From: an uncultured Spirochaetaceae bacterium
Lineage (GTDB): Bacteria; Spirochaetota; Spirochaetia; Sphaerochaetales; Sphaerochaetaceae
Assembly: GCA_944390015.1 (NCBI GenBank)
Contig: CALXOL010000017.1
Span: forward strand, 1-47,401
DNA: 47,401 bases
Direction: 5' to 3'
The translations under genes were made by a program, and so were the position numbers. The notes below the pieces were generated by a model. The model was not told where the DNA came from, made no database searches, and saw nothing but the letters and a program-made list of their open reading frames with translations. Positions 1-8,161 of the stretch are shown piece after piece; position 1 is the first letter of the stretch, and each line of letters opens with the position of its first letter.

Positions 1-39
1 CCAGCGTTCGTTCTGAGCCAGGATCAAACTCTCCGTCAT
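1..39 (-). rRNA. rrs: 16S ribosomal RNA, 5' end only (partial)
   Basis: Read on the minus strand, the first 32 bases are the universal 16S start (AGAGTTTGATCCTGGCTCAG followed by AACGAACGCTGG). By comparison with E. coli numbering the mature 5' end should lie about seven bases upstream, near 39. The gene runs out of the window at base 1. The AACGAACGCTGG ending fits spirochaetes better than Firmicutes (usually GACGAACG) or Proteobacteria (ATTGAACG). Confidence 0.95.
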
Positions 40-150
40 CGATCCGTCCCGCCGAAACGGGACGTGTTCTTCTACTTTAAGTTCTCCTGCCTTCTCGCTC
101 GAACATCGGCTTTTTTAATCTTCGCCTTTGTTGTTCTTTTCTTGAATTGA

Positions 151-191
151 CAGAAGCACCACGCTTCTGATGCTGAAAATTGCTTTTCAGC
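151..191 (-). other. 16S leader hairpins
   Basis: Two adjacent inverted repeats lie in the transcribed rRNA leader: CAGAAGC...GCTTCTG (151-169, 7 bp) and GCTGAAAA...TTTTCAGC (172-191, 8 bp). They probably belong to the precursor processing/antitermination leader. The function is inferred only from position. Confidence 0.4.
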
Positions 192-257
192 TTTCCTTCT
201 CTCTTCCCTTCTCTGATATATCTGTTAAAAATCATCTGCTACGCATTATTTGCGTGC

Positions 258-320
258 CCAATTAACCTAACTCAAATCAGGGGTATTTGTCAACAAAAAT
301 TTTAAAAAATTTTCCATTTT
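258..320 (-). promoter_or_regulatory. rRNA operon promoter with UP element
   Basis: On the minus strand a perfect -35 TTGACA (288-293) is followed after 18 bp by TAGGTT (264-269) as -10. Start of transcription is expected near 257. The bases upstream of the -35 (294-320) are almost pure A/T in runs, the pattern of an rrn UP element. It lies about 220 bp ahead of the 16S start and just after the HAD phosphatase gene. Confidence 0.7.
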
Positions 321-363
321 TTTATATTTTGGTCTTATTTTCTTCTACCAAAACAACATATAT

Positions 364-1140
364 TCAGATAGAAAGCAAATCACCTATTACAAGAGCAAAA
401 GACTTGCCACCGTAAAGTTCGGTAACATATGTTGGGGGATATTTAAAACAGTTATAAGCATCAAGAACCCTTTTATTCCCAACAGATAACCTAAACGATT
501 GAAAAAGTGCCTCATCATTCAAACTATCGCCAAGAGCAAGGGAATTCTCGTATACCCCTGTTAATTCCTCTTCTATACCAAGAATATCCCTCAGTTGAGG
601 AAAAAACACATCAAATCCTTTCTTCTTGCTTATAGGGGAGAACAAGACATTCACATGTATGGAGCTGACAAGAGCTGTACCGTTCAAGGATTTAATAATT
701 GAATAAAGCTTTTCCTCCCGATCCCGACTTAAGGCTTTTTTCTCATATGCCACATCGTAAAGCCTGGCATACTGATCGGAGGAAAAGACATAATCCCTGG
801 TCTCCTTTAAAAGACGGGCCCTTTTTAGTGCAAAATCCTTATCTTCAGAGATAAGCGGATTAGTCATATATGTTATAGAGCCTCGATTCTTATAAATCAG
901 GACCGCGCCGCTCTCCGCAATTACAGCATCAACGGGCCATTGCCTGATATACCCATCCGCCCATCCCGCGGAACCACCTGTGACTAGAATCGTCTTTATA
1001 CCACTTTCTCTTAACTTATATAACGCATCAAGTGCCTGAGGAAGGAGTAGCCCATCGCTAGTGATTGTGTCATCTACATCACTGATGACATATTTAACCC
1101 TACTTTTCTCTGATTCTGAGAAGCCTGAGAAGATATTCAC
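364..1140 (-). CDS. HAD superfamily (type IIB-like) phosphatase
   Basis: About 258 residues. HAD motif I DVDDTIT lies near the N-terminus, motif II LVTGGS follows, and the late GDSLNDEALF block is the metal-binding motif IV of Cof/SPP/MPGP-type phosphatases with an inserted cap. The substrate is probably a small phosphorylated metabolite such as a sugar phosphate; it cannot be named. The open frame extends to 1260 inside pgsA, but I choose the GTG at 1138-1140. It lies two bases after the pgsA stop, has a GGGATG-like ribosome site ahead of it, and removes a 118-base overlap coding for unconserved residues. It is probably cotranscribed with pgsA. The start is moderately sure, the family sure. 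Confidence 0.8.
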   Translation of the reverse strand: MNIFSGFSESEKSRVKYVISDVDDTITSDGLLLPQALDALYKLRESGIKTILVTGGSAGWADGYIRQWPVDAVIAESGAVLIYKNRGSITYMTNPLISEDKDFALKRARLLKETRDYVFSSDQYARLYDVAYEKKALSRDREEKLYSIIKSLNGTALVSSIHVNVLFSPISKKKGFDVFFPQLRDILGIEEELTGVYENSLALGDSLNDEALFQSFRLSVGNKRVLDAYNCFKYPPTYVTELYGGKSFALVIGDLLSI

Positions 1141-1142
1141 TA

Positions 1143-1739
1143 TCAGCGAGTCATCCCGGAAAGAGCACGGCTCTTGAAAATCGAATTCAGATATGTGACG
1201 AAACTCATAAGAGATGCCAGTGCCGAAAGTGCGAATGCAATATGCAAAACGGTAATACATGTACCATTGATGCTTGAGATATCAAAGAATGTCTCTGCTA
1301 CTATGTATACAATAGAGAGAATACTGGTCGCGGCATAAAGGCATGTCTTGCTTTTTCCCCAAATATTTGCAGGCATGGCCTTACCGACTTTCATCATGAG
1401 CATCCTTAAAAAGAGGATTGAAAACTCCCTCCACATAATGATTATGAAACACCACGCCGGCATTATTCCCTTATCCATGAAACAGACAAAGAATGTAAGA
1501 TGGCTAAGCGTATCTCCGAACGGATCCATCACCTTCCCCAGATCTGTAACAAGATTGTATTTTCTAGCAATCTTGCCATCGAGAAGGTCTGAAAGCTCTG
1601 CGGTAACATAACAGATCAGCATGAGCACCGTACTGAGCACATTCAGGCTGGGGCCAAACCAGGAAGGCAGATAATAGGATATGAAGAAAACAGGCACAAG
1701 GCAAAGCCTCAATACTGTAAGTTTATTTGGTACGTTCAT
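1143..1739 (-). CDS. pgsA: CDP-alcohol phosphatidyltransferase (phosphatidylglycerophosphate synthase)
   Basis: This 198-residue membrane protein carries the exact CDP-alcohol phosphotransferase signature: D51, D54-G55, A58-R59, G68, D72 and D76 in D-x2-DG-x2-AR-x8-G-x3-D-x3-D spacing. The rest is four to five hydrophobic segments. Family members with a start like MNVPNKLTVLR condense CDP-diacylglycerol with glycerol-3-phosphate, the first committed step of phosphatidylglycerol synthesis at the inner membrane. It is followed after two bases by the HAD phosphatase. That gene could in principle remove the phosphate from the product, although class IIB enzymes are not the known PGP phosphatases. 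PgsA is the best name; another CDP-alcohol acceptor cannot be excluded. Confidence 0.88.
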   Translation of the reverse strand: MNVPNKLTVLRLCLVPVFFISYYLPSWFGPSLNVLSTVLMLICYVTAELSDLLDGKIARKYNLVTDLGKVMDPFGDTLSHLTFFVCFMDKGIMPAWCFIIIMWREFSILFLRMLMMKVGKAMPANIWGKSKTCLYAATSILSIVYIVAETFFDISSINGTCITVLHIAFALSALASLMSFVTYLNSIFKSRALSGMTR

Positions 1740-1833
1740 GTTTCACTCCTCTCTCGAAAAGACACTGAATGCCTTCCCGCCAATATTCAGATGATAATTC
1801 CTGTAGCTGAGAAATTCCACCCTTACTCATCAT
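1723..1833 (-). CDS. possible 36-residue leader protein upstream of pgsA
   Basis: A short frame opens with a double ATG (1828-1833) after TTGGGGTAAA and ends 17 bases inside pgsA in another reading frame. It gives an amphipathic, charged 36-residue product (starting MMSKGGISQLQELSSEYWRE). The overlap would allow translational coupling to pgsA. I recognise no family. It could be a chance frame; conservation in related genomes would decide. Confidence 0.3.
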   Translation of the reverse strand: MMSKGGISQLQELSSEYWREGIQCLFERGVKHERTK

Positions 1834-1872
1834 TTTACCCCAAATAAGTTAGAAATTAACATTTCCCAAAAC

Positions 1873-1902
1873 AAAAAGAGGGAAGAACGATGTCCTCCCC
1901 TC
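1873..1902 (-). terminator. intrinsic terminator of thrS
   Basis: On the minus strand a 10-bp stem (GAGGGGAGGA with TTCTTCCCTC, some G-U pairs, loop CATCG) is followed directly by five T. It lies 24 bases after the thrS stop, so pgsA needs its own promoter. Confidence 0.75.
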
Positions 1903-1925
1903 ACTTAGTAGAATAAAAGTTAGGC

Positions 1926-3662
1926 TTAAAGCTGCTCTTTGCTATCGACTTTCGCCCTGATTTCAGCAAGGAAGTCCTCATAACTCAAGCCGTAAGCCTG
2001 TTTACCGTTTCTATAACGGACAGACACGGTTGAAGCATTCATCTCTTTCTCTCCGAGAATCAGCATATAAGGAATCTTGAGCTGCTGTGCCTTACGGATC
2101 TTAGCGTTCATCCTGTCATTTGAGAGATCGCTCTTCACTCTTATACCATCCTTTTTAAGCTTCTTCTCAAGCTCTATGGCATAATCGTTCGCAACCTCGG
2201 CAACAGGGATGAGCATCACCTGCTCAGGAGCAAGCCATGGTGGGAAAGCACCTGCATAATGCTCTAGGAGCACACCAAAGAATCTCTCAATCGATCCAAG
2301 CAGGGCGCGATGAATCATATAAGGCTGCTTCTCAACGCCATCCTTATCTACGAAAGTAAGGCCGAAACGCTCTGGAAGATTGAAGTCGAACTGAACAGTC
2401 GAAAGCTGCCATTCCCTTCCGATGGCATCCTTGATCTTAAGATCGATCTTCGGACCATAGAACGCACCACCACCCTCATCGATATCATAACTAAGCCCTT
2501 CTTTTTCAACCGCCTTCTTAAGAGCCTCCGTAGCCGCATCCCATTTCTCCTTAGGACCGACAGACTTCTCAGGCTTGGTCGAGATATAAGCATGAATCTC
2601 ATTAAAACCGAATGAATGAAGCATATGAAGGGAGAAACGAAGAACCTCCATTATCTCATCATCCATCTGCTCCGGTGTTACAATCAGGTGGGCATCATCC
2701 TGAGTGAATCCCCTTACCCTCATCAGGCCATGAAGAGCACCTGCCTTCTCATATCTATAAACAGTTCCAAGTTCTGCCCAACGGCAAGGAAGATCTCTAT
2801 AACTCTTCTTACTGTTCTTATAGATCATGATATGGAACGGACAGTTCATTGGCTTGACATAATAATCCATGTTGTCCATCTCCATAGGTGGATACATCGA
2901 ATCCTTATAGAAGCCTAGATGCCCGCTGGTCTCCCATAACCAGGACTTTCCGACATGAGGAGTATAGACCATCTCATAACCGTTCTCATAATGCTCCTTT
3001 CTCCAGAAGTCCTCTATTATCTGCCTGATTCTTGCTCCCCTTGGATGCCAGTATACAAGCCCAGGACCCGCCTCCTCATGCAGAGAGAAGAGGTCCAGCT
3101 CCTTTCCCAGCTTCCTATGATCCCTCTTTTCGATATCAGCAAGATGATCAAGATAAAGTCTGAGATCCTTAGGATTCTCCCAAGCTGTTCCATAAATCCT
3201 CTGAAGCATCTGGTTCTTCTCATCCCCTCTCCAATATGCACCAGCGATTGAAAGCAGTTTGAAAGCCTCGGCATTTAATTCCTTTGTAGACTCCACATGA
3301 GGACCTCTGCATAAGTCTGTGAACGCTCCCTGATTATAAATGGAAACATCCTCGCCATCAGGAATCGCATCAAGAAGTTCCAGCTTATATTTCTGATTCT
3401 TGAAAATCTCTTTAGCCTCATCGCGGGAAACGACACTGCGTACGAACTTTCTGTCGCTCTTGATGATTTTCTTCATCCTCTCCGTAATATCTTCCAGATC
3501 CGCCTCTGTCAGCGTGCGAGGAAGTTCAAAATCATAATAAAATCCATTCTCGATTGAAGGCCCGATTGCTATCTCGGCATCCGGGAAGATCTCTAAGACC
3601 GCCTCTGCCATGACATGAGCCATCGAGTGCCTTATCTTTGCCAGTTTCTCTTCGTTAGCCAT
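1926..3662 (-). CDS. thrS: threonyl-tRNA synthetase lacking the TGS domain
   Basis: 578 residues; charges tRNA-Thr with threonine in the cytoplasm. It begins directly with the editing (SAD) domain: RHSMAHVMAEA is the HxxxH element. The class II catalytic core follows, with the zinc-ligand region MNCPFH, the RYEKAGALHGL segment and the anticodon-binding domain at the end (PVAEVANDYA onward). Typical enzymes have about 640 residues because of an N-terminal TGS domain. It is absent here, as in several other spirochaetes. The start ATG has GGAGGAG just upstream. The mRNA leader is a T-box riboswitch (3672-3936), so synthesis rises when uncharged tRNA-Thr accumulates. Confidence 0.97.
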   Translation of the reverse strand: MANEEKLAKIRHSMAHVMAEAVLEIFPDAEIAIGPSIENGFYYDFELPRTLTEADLEDITERMKKIIKSDRKFVRSVVSRDEAKEIFKNQKYKLELLDAIPDGEDVSIYNQGAFTDLCRGPHVESTKELNAEAFKLLSIAGAYWRGDEKNQMLQRIYGTAWENPKDLRLYLDHLADIEKRDHRKLGKELDLFSLHEEAGPGLVYWHPRGARIRQIIEDFWRKEHYENGYEMVYTPHVGKSWLWETSGHLGFYKDSMYPPMEMDNMDYYVKPMNCPFHIMIYKNSKKSYRDLPCRWAELGTVYRYEKAGALHGLMRVRGFTQDDAHLIVTPEQMDDEIMEVLRFSLHMLHSFGFNEIHAYISTKPEKSVGPKEKWDAATEALKKAVEKEGLSYDIDEGGGAFYGPKIDLKIKDAIGREWQLSTVQFDFNLPERFGLTFVDKDGVEKQPYMIHRALLGSIERFFGVLLEHYAGAFPPWLAPEQVMLIPVAEVANDYAIELEKKLKKDGIRVKSDLSNDRMNAKIRKAQQLKIPYMLILGEKEMNASTVSVRYRNGKQAYGLSYEDFLAEIRAKVDSKEQL

Positions 3663-3671
3663 TTCTCCTCC

Positions 3672-3936
3672 AGTAAAAAATAAAGCCTTTCAAGTTTCAT
3701 CCTCGCAAATGCGCAAGGACGAAGCTTAAAAGGCTCCGCGGTTCCACCTTGCTTCCCTTCCCCTGAGGAAAGGACGCTCAATTCTCTTTTAACGCAAGAT
3801 TACGGCAGGATATACTCGCTATCTTTCCACCCTGCAGCTCGGAAGTGGTTTTCGAACCCCTATCTCTAAGCATCTTCCTTCCTAGGACGCTCTCTCAGGA
3901 GAGAATCAAGGCCTACTCGTCTTCGTCATAGCTGTT
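3672..3936 (-). ncRNA. T-box riboswitch controlling thrS
   Basis: The minus strand carries the T-box core AAGGTGGAACCGCGG at 3736-3750. It can fold as antiterminator: GCAAGG pairs with CCTTGC, and CGGAGC pairs with GCTTCG, with UGGA bulged to bind a tRNA ending UCCA. The alternative fold is a long terminator (3682-3735, about 25 paired bases) followed by ATTTTTT (3673-3681), using the same bases. Upstream, Stem I hallmarks are visible: GACGAAGACGAGTAG (K-turn and AGTA) and an AGAGAG bulge. The probable specifier is ACC (Thr; 3847-3849) in a GAAAACCAC context. The T-box and terminator are certain; the specifier assignment is by position, not by a computed fold. Confidence 0.92.
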
Positions 3937-3942
3937 GACTTA

Positions 3943-3971
3943 AGAATAATGATATAAACAGTTTTTGGCAA
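3943..3971 (-). promoter_or_regulatory. thrS promoter
   Basis: TTGCCA (3966-3971), a 17-bp spacer and TATTCT (3943-3948) on the minus strand place the transcript start near 3936, just ahead of T-box Stem I. Confidence 0.55.
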
Positions 3972-3992
3972 TATCTATTTCTTCCTCAAGCA

Positions 3993-4736
3993 TCATTTCA
4001 TCGATACAACAGATCTGATACGCTCCTCCCCGGCTCTGGAGATGGTGAACTCGTTCTGCCTTAAAAGACCTCCCATATAGACATGTCCGGGATGGAATGC
4101 CATCTTCGAAGGTATGCTGGAAGAAAGCCCCATATGGTATTCCTTTGCCCCGATCAGATTCTTTATCTTATTGAAATTCCTCTCATTTATCCCACTTCCC
4201 GGCATAACTATCATTCTCTCTCCAGCCCTTTCAACAAGGGCCCTGAGAGTATCCGCACCTTCAAGGACAGTCGCCTCAAGTCCGCTTGTAAGGACTCTAT
4301 CCACACCAAGGGAGAGGAGTGTGTCAAGAGATCTGAATGCATCACGGGTCATGTCAAACGCACGGTGAAATGTGACAGGAAGCGGTCGTGCTATATCTAT
4401 AAGTTCCTTAGTACGGATCTTATCAATCTCCCCATCGGGAGTAAGTATGCCGAAAACAAGAGCATCTGCTCCATTCTCCTTGAAGAACATGGCCTCTTTT
4501 TTCATCACTTCAAACTCGATGTCACTATAACAGAAGTCTCCACCTCGTGGACGTATCATCACATTTATCGGTATATTGGTTCTCTCCTTTGCAAGCAGAA
4601 ATGTTCCGACAGTAGGGGTAAGTCCACCTTCAAAGAGATCAGAACATAGCTCAACACGGTCTGCACCCGCACGTTCTGCGATAATTACCGATTCAACAGA
4701 ATCTAGACAGATTTCAATTTTAATTGACTCTTCCAT
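3993..4736 (-). CDS. cutC: CutC family protein
   Basis: 247 residues forming a single TIM-barrel of the CutC family. The opening IKIEICLDSVES and the later GLTPT, PINVMIRPRGGDF, VTFHRAFD, RVLTSG and MPGSGIN blocks are diagnostic. CutC was named for copper tolerance in E. coli, but its biochemical role is unsettled. I choose the ATG at 4736; a TTG six residues upstream abuts the stop of the fRMsr gene. It is the last gene of the long minus-strand hydrogenase operon. Confidence 0.9.
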   Translation of the reverse strand: MEESIKIEICLDSVESVIIAERAGADRVELCSDLFEGGLTPTVGTFLLAKERTNIPINVMIRPRGGDFCYSDIEFEVMKKEAMFFKENGADALVFGILTPDGEIDKIRTKELIDIARPLPVTFHRAFDMTRDAFRSLDTLLSLGVDRVLTSGLEATVLEGADTLRALVERAGERMIVMPGSGINERNFNKIKNLIGAKEYHMGLSSSIPSKMAFHPGHVYMGGLLRQNEFTISRAGEERIRSVVSMK

Positions 4737-4754
4737 AAAGAGAGTATAGCACAA

Positions 4755-5252
4755 TCAGATGAGAGATTTGGAAATAAGGATGGCAAGATCCTCTAATAAA
4801 TGCCTCTCATATTCAGAAAATCTATTTAGAAGAGGACTATCGATATCAATCACACCAAACAGACTACCCCCATCCTTGATAATCGGGACAACTATCTCAC
4901 TCCTGCTCTTTGAACTGCAGGCGATGTGCCCTGGAAAATGAGAGACATCGGAAACGATTATGCTCTCTTTTTTCTCTGCAGCTGTACCGCAGACTCCGCG
5001 CCCTAGCTTTATTTCTATGCATGCAGGCTCCCCCTGGAAAGAACCTAACACAAGCTTTTCTCCATCAAAAAGATAGAAGCCCGCCCAATTCAAATCAGGA
5101 AAATATGAATATATGAAGGCGCTGAGATTTGAAAGGGTCGCCATGAAATGAAAAACATCCCTCTCTTTTTCAATATAAGAGGATGCCACCTCCAAGAAAG
5201 AAGTGACATCCTTATCATAATTTCCAGTTGCGCTAAGTGGCGAAAATATCAT
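4755..5252 (-). CDS. msrC: free methionine-(R)-sulfoxide reductase (GAF domain)
   Basis: 165 residues, one GAF domain. The fRMsr hallmarks are all present: LNWAGFYL, the first cysteine in GEPACIE (C78), the catalytic GVCGTA cysteine (C88), and FPGHIACSSKSRSEIVVP with C112. The enzyme reduces free methionine-R-sulfoxide, repairing oxidative damage, using thioredoxin. Its ATG overlaps the hydrogenase stop by four bases (ATGA), so the two are translationally coupled. An oxidative-repair enzyme in an oxygen-sensitive hydrogenase operon makes sense for an anaerobe. Confidence 0.9.
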   Translation of the reverse strand: MIFSPLSATGNYDKDVTSFLEVASSYIEKERDVFHFMATLSNLSAFIYSYFPDLNWAGFYLFDGEKLVLGSFQGEPACIEIKLGRGVCGTAAEKKESIIVSDVSHFPGHIACSSKSRSEIVVPIIKDGGSLFGVIDIDSPLLNRFSEYERHLLEDLAILISKSLI

Positions 5253-6697
5253 GCCTTCTTTGCAGCGGCAGCTTTATTAGCCTGTCTTAAGCGTAGTGCA
5301 ACCTGTGGCTTTACAATAGTACCAGGACCGGCAATACATCCACCCTGGCATACCATTACTTCCACAAGATCAGCATCCGGGGCCTTCTTCTGCCATGTAC
5401 CCATCAGACGTACGGTCTTCTTATCGATGCCGTCGATATTCATGATCTTCACGGAAGATGGGTCTTTCAGGCGTGAAAGCACACAAGAAGCCACACCTCC
5501 GGTTACCGCATACTCCCTGCAATCCTGGAATGATGCATCATCCCCGAGATTCTCTGCGGTCATCTCACGCACATCTATGTCCTTTGCCATGAAAATGGAA
5601 GCAAGCTCTGCAAAAGTAATAACTCCATCTATAATATCGCGGTATTTTGATGCCTCTACCCTCTTTGAAAGACATGGCCCGATAAATACCGTCTTGTAAT
5701 CAGGATGTTCCTTCTTACAGATCTCGGCAGAATATGCCATCGGAGAATAAGCATCACTGTAACGCTCGGAAAGGAACGGCAGATGCTTTGGAATAAGTTC
5801 CATATAGCTTGAACAGCACGATGTAGTCATGTACCCTTTCTTCTGCTCAATCTTCTCAACAAGCTCAGAACCTTCCCTTACACTTGTGACCTCGGCACCC
5901 TTAGCGACTTCGAACACATCTGCAAATCCAGCCTTCTTCAAAGCTGCTTTTATCTGTCCGAGCGTTCCAGGGAACTGTCCGTCGATAGCAGGTGCGATCA
6001 TGGCAATGACCTTATCACCATTCTTGAGCATCTTAAGCACATGCAGAAGCTCGCTTCTCTCTACGATTGCACCAAAAGGACAGGAACGAACACATTTTCC
6101 GCATCCGATACATTTCTCGTGCTCGACTTCGACAAAGCCCTGCTCATTCTTATGAATCGCATTTACAGGGCAGGCCTCCTCACATGGGACAGGAATATGT
6201 ACTACGGCGTGGAATGGACATACTTCCATGCACTTTCCACAGCGGATACATCTATCATCCTGAATATGGGCCTGTCCATTTATGAAGACGATTGCATCGC
6301 GAGGACAGTTCGCCATACATGGACGTGCAAAACATCCGCGGCAGGCGTCACTGATCCTATACTGGTCTTTAGGGCATCCATAACAACCGCTTTTAATAGT
6401 CGTAAGAAGAGGAAGGCTTGGCTCATCCTTTTCCAAGACTTCTTTAACATATTCACCAAGCGGTTTGAACTCATCATCATCGTTATCTAAATCCACGCCG
6501 AGAAGGGTCAGCACGCGATAGCGTACCATCGCCCTCTCCTTATAGATACAGCAACGGGAAGGAATCCTATCCTTCGGAATGATCTCAATTGGAAGCCTAT
6601 CAGCAGTTTGCACCAGAGTATCGGAAAAGAATCGACGTACGACCTCGGAGTCTATTCTCCTCTTCATTATTGTAAACTGGTTGTTCAGCTCTATCAT
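5249..6697 (-). CDS. [FeFe] hydrogenase catalytic subunit (group B-like)
   Basis: 482 residues; interconverts protons and hydrogen with electrons from ferredoxin-like partners. The N-terminal half has several cysteine clusters for [4Fe-4S] centres (C119-C131, C150-C160 CIRCGKCMEVC, C172-C176, C196-C206 CIGCGKCVRSC). The H-cluster motifs are TTSCCSSY (C294, C295), FIGPCLSKRVE (C342) and VCQGGCIAGPG (C450, C454). GPC instead of MPC and SSY after TSCC point to group B rather than the classical group A enzymes. It overlaps the upstream 2Fe-2S gene and the downstream fRMsr gene by four bases each. No hydE/F/G maturation genes lie in this window. The subgroup assignment rests on motifs only. Confidence 0.9.
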   Translation of the reverse strand: MIELNNQFTIMKRRIDSEVVRRFFSDTLVQTADRLPIEIIPKDRIPSRCCIYKERAMVRYRVLTLLGVDLDNDDDEFKPLGEYVKEVLEKDEPSLPLLTTIKSGCYGCPKDQYRISDACRGCFARPCMANCPRDAIVFINGQAHIQDDRCIRCGKCMEVCPFHAVVHIPVPCEEACPVNAIHKNEQGFVEVEHEKCIGCGKCVRSCPFGAIVERSELLHVLKMLKNGDKVIAMIAPAIDGQFPGTLGQIKAALKKAGFADVFEVAKGAEVTSVREGSELVEKIEQKKGYMTTSCCSSYMELIPKHLPFLSERYSDAYSPMAYSAEICKKEHPDYKTVFIGPCLSKRVEASKYRDIIDGVITFAELASIFMAKDIDVREMTAENLGDDASFQDCREYAVTGGVASCVLSRLKDPSSVKIMNIDGIDKKTVRLMGTWQKKAPDADLVEVMVCQGGCIAGPGTIVKPQVALRLRQANKAAAAKKA

Positions 6698-6951
6698 TCC
6701 TTAACAGCCTCCCTGAGAAGTTTACAGAACACATCCTGCGTGACACCATCATAAATCTTTCCATTGATCTCAACAAAAGGAGCCTGTCCACCACCTACCT
6801 TACACTGCTCAAGACAGGAACAACCTTCAATCTCACAATCTGCGAGAATTTCCGGATCAAGGAAATCGTTATAAAGGAGAAGATCCGCTCCTCCCTGTAC
6901 GAAACATGCCGTGCCAAGACAAATTCTGACTTTTACCTTTGGCTTTTTCAT
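6694..6951 (-). CDS. thioredoxin-like [2Fe-2S] ferredoxin (NuoE/HydC type)
   Basis: 85 residues, a stand-alone thioredoxin-fold 2Fe-2S domain like the C-terminal half of NuoE. The cysteine pattern is CLGTAC (C11, C16) then CSCLEQC. Such proteins pass electrons between NAD(P)H-linked or ferredoxin partners and the hydrogenase. Its stop overlaps the start of the hydrogenase (ATGA), implying equimolar synthesis. It is a paralogue of the gene at 9952-10200, which serves the sensory hydrogenase. Confidence 0.85.
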   Translation of the reverse strand: MKKPKVKVRICLGTACFVQGGADLLLYNDFLDPEILADCEIEGCSCLEQCKVGGGQAPFVEINGKIYDGVTQDVFCKLLREAVKE

Positions 6952-6964
6952 AAATACAACCCTC

Positions 6965-8161
6965 CTACAGGTATTCTACTGAAGTTTCTTTTATATAATT
7001 CTCCTCAAGAGCTTTCCTCAGACGAGCTATTATCGTCCTTCGGATACCGATCTCAAAAGGAATATTAGGATCTTGATGCGCTTCATTGATCTTCGTACCG
7101 ACTATTATATGTATCTGATCTGAGTCAAGTAGGATCTCAACGAACTTCTTCGATGGGTCATTAGGCATGTCCGAGACATTAACCTTCTTCTCCAGCGCCG
7201 ATACGACCTTGCTGAGCGTAAGCATACCTTCCGTTACAAGATCTATGCCTTCCATTTTTGAAGCAGGAGGAACATCCGCAGACCAACAGGAAAGATCTAC
7301 CTTCAGCTTCTTATTGAAAAGACGGGCGACAATCTGCGCCGTCGTACCACCTGAGACAATCTTACGCCCATCGAACGCCCTGATTTTCTCCCCAAGAACG
7401 GCATCCGCCTCTTTTGTAAACGGAGGTCCGGTTACGATCAGAGTACGTCTTGGTCGCCTTATATATACGACAACACATGTGATATCATCCTTACTGGAAA
7501 AACCATCCAGGGCACAAGCCTTCTGTACGATAGCCCGGCTAAGCTCTCTTGAGGAGATATCAGGATTTGCACTTATCTCCTCTTTTATGAACTTCCTTAC
7601 CCCGTCAAGTCTCCATCCAAGGGGAAGGCTTTTGCCTAGTCCAGACTGGGTAACCCCATCTGAGAACATGATGAGACGCTCGCCGAACTCCATCTTGAAA
7701 GATGAATGGGAAATGGTCTCCTTCTTGAAGGCAGCCTCCCTCTTAAGCTCCGTCTTAGTCCTCTCCCACTTTATATCCTCCGCATCCTTAAAACGGAGAG
7801 AAAGGGGATTATCATACTCGACGAGGTTCACATCTATGCTCTCCATATCGCTCTTATATCGGATATCAGCAATCGTGAAAGTGGAATAACTGATTTTCCT
7901 CTCCTTACATACGGGAAGGGTATCCATGATGATTTCTGCTGAATGCTCAAGAGCAATCGGAGAGAATGAGAGCTTATGCGCCATATGCGCGGTAAGAGAT
8001 GCAAGCACATTCGCTTTTACCCCGCTTCCAAGCCCATCGGAGAGCGTCGCTACGATCTGATTGTTGTCAGGGTTTCTGGAAAGAAGGAAAACATCGCCTC
8101 CTATCTTCTGCCCATGTTTATAGATCTGTGCATAATCGACATCAATGAAGATATTGTTCAT
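6965..8161 (-). CDS. PP2C/SpoIIE-type protein phosphatase of the hydrogenase locus
   Basis: 398 residues. The N-terminal ~235 residues are a PP2C/SpoIIE phosphatase: IVATLSDGLGSGVKANVLAS holds the metal-binding aspartate and glycines, then LIMFSDGVTQSG and SSKDDITCVVVY near the end of the domain. The remaining ~160 residues start TLIVTGPP and include VSGGTTAQIVARL; I recognise no named domain there. In Thermoanaerobacterium-like hfs operons a phosphatase of this kind sits beside a PAS-containing hydrogenase. This suggests it relays the hydrogen signal by dephosphorylating a partner. It overlaps the HydS gene by four bases. Confidence 0.85.
   Translation of the reverse strand: MNNIFIDVDYAQIYKHGQKIGGDVFLLSRNPDNNQIVATLSDGLGSGVKANVLASLTAHMAHKLSFSPIALEHSAEIIMDTLPVCKERKISYSTFTIADIRYKSDMESIDVNLVEYDNPLSLRFKDAEDIKWERTKTELKREAAFKKETISHSSFKMEFGERLIMFSDGVTQSGLGKSLPLGWRLDGVRKFIKEEISANPDISSRELSRAIVQKACALDGFSSKDDITCVVVYIRRPRRTLIVTGPPFTKEADAVLGEKIRAFDGRKIVSGGTTAQIVARLFNKKLKVDLSCWSADVPPASKMEGIDLVTEGMLTLSKVVSALEKKVNVSDMPNDPSKKFVEILLDSDQIHIIVGTKINEAHQDPNIPFEIGIRRTIIARLRKALEENYIKETSVEYL

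Noticed and set aside
1348-1611. Plus-strand open frame inside pgsA
   Set aside because: It is the shadow of pgsA; no ribosome site, no recognisable family, and the minus frame carries the full CDP-alcohol motif.
3841-3860. tRNA-like GGTTCGAAAACC element
   Set aside because: It resembles a T-arm but has no acceptor or anticodon stems; it belongs to T-box Stem I.
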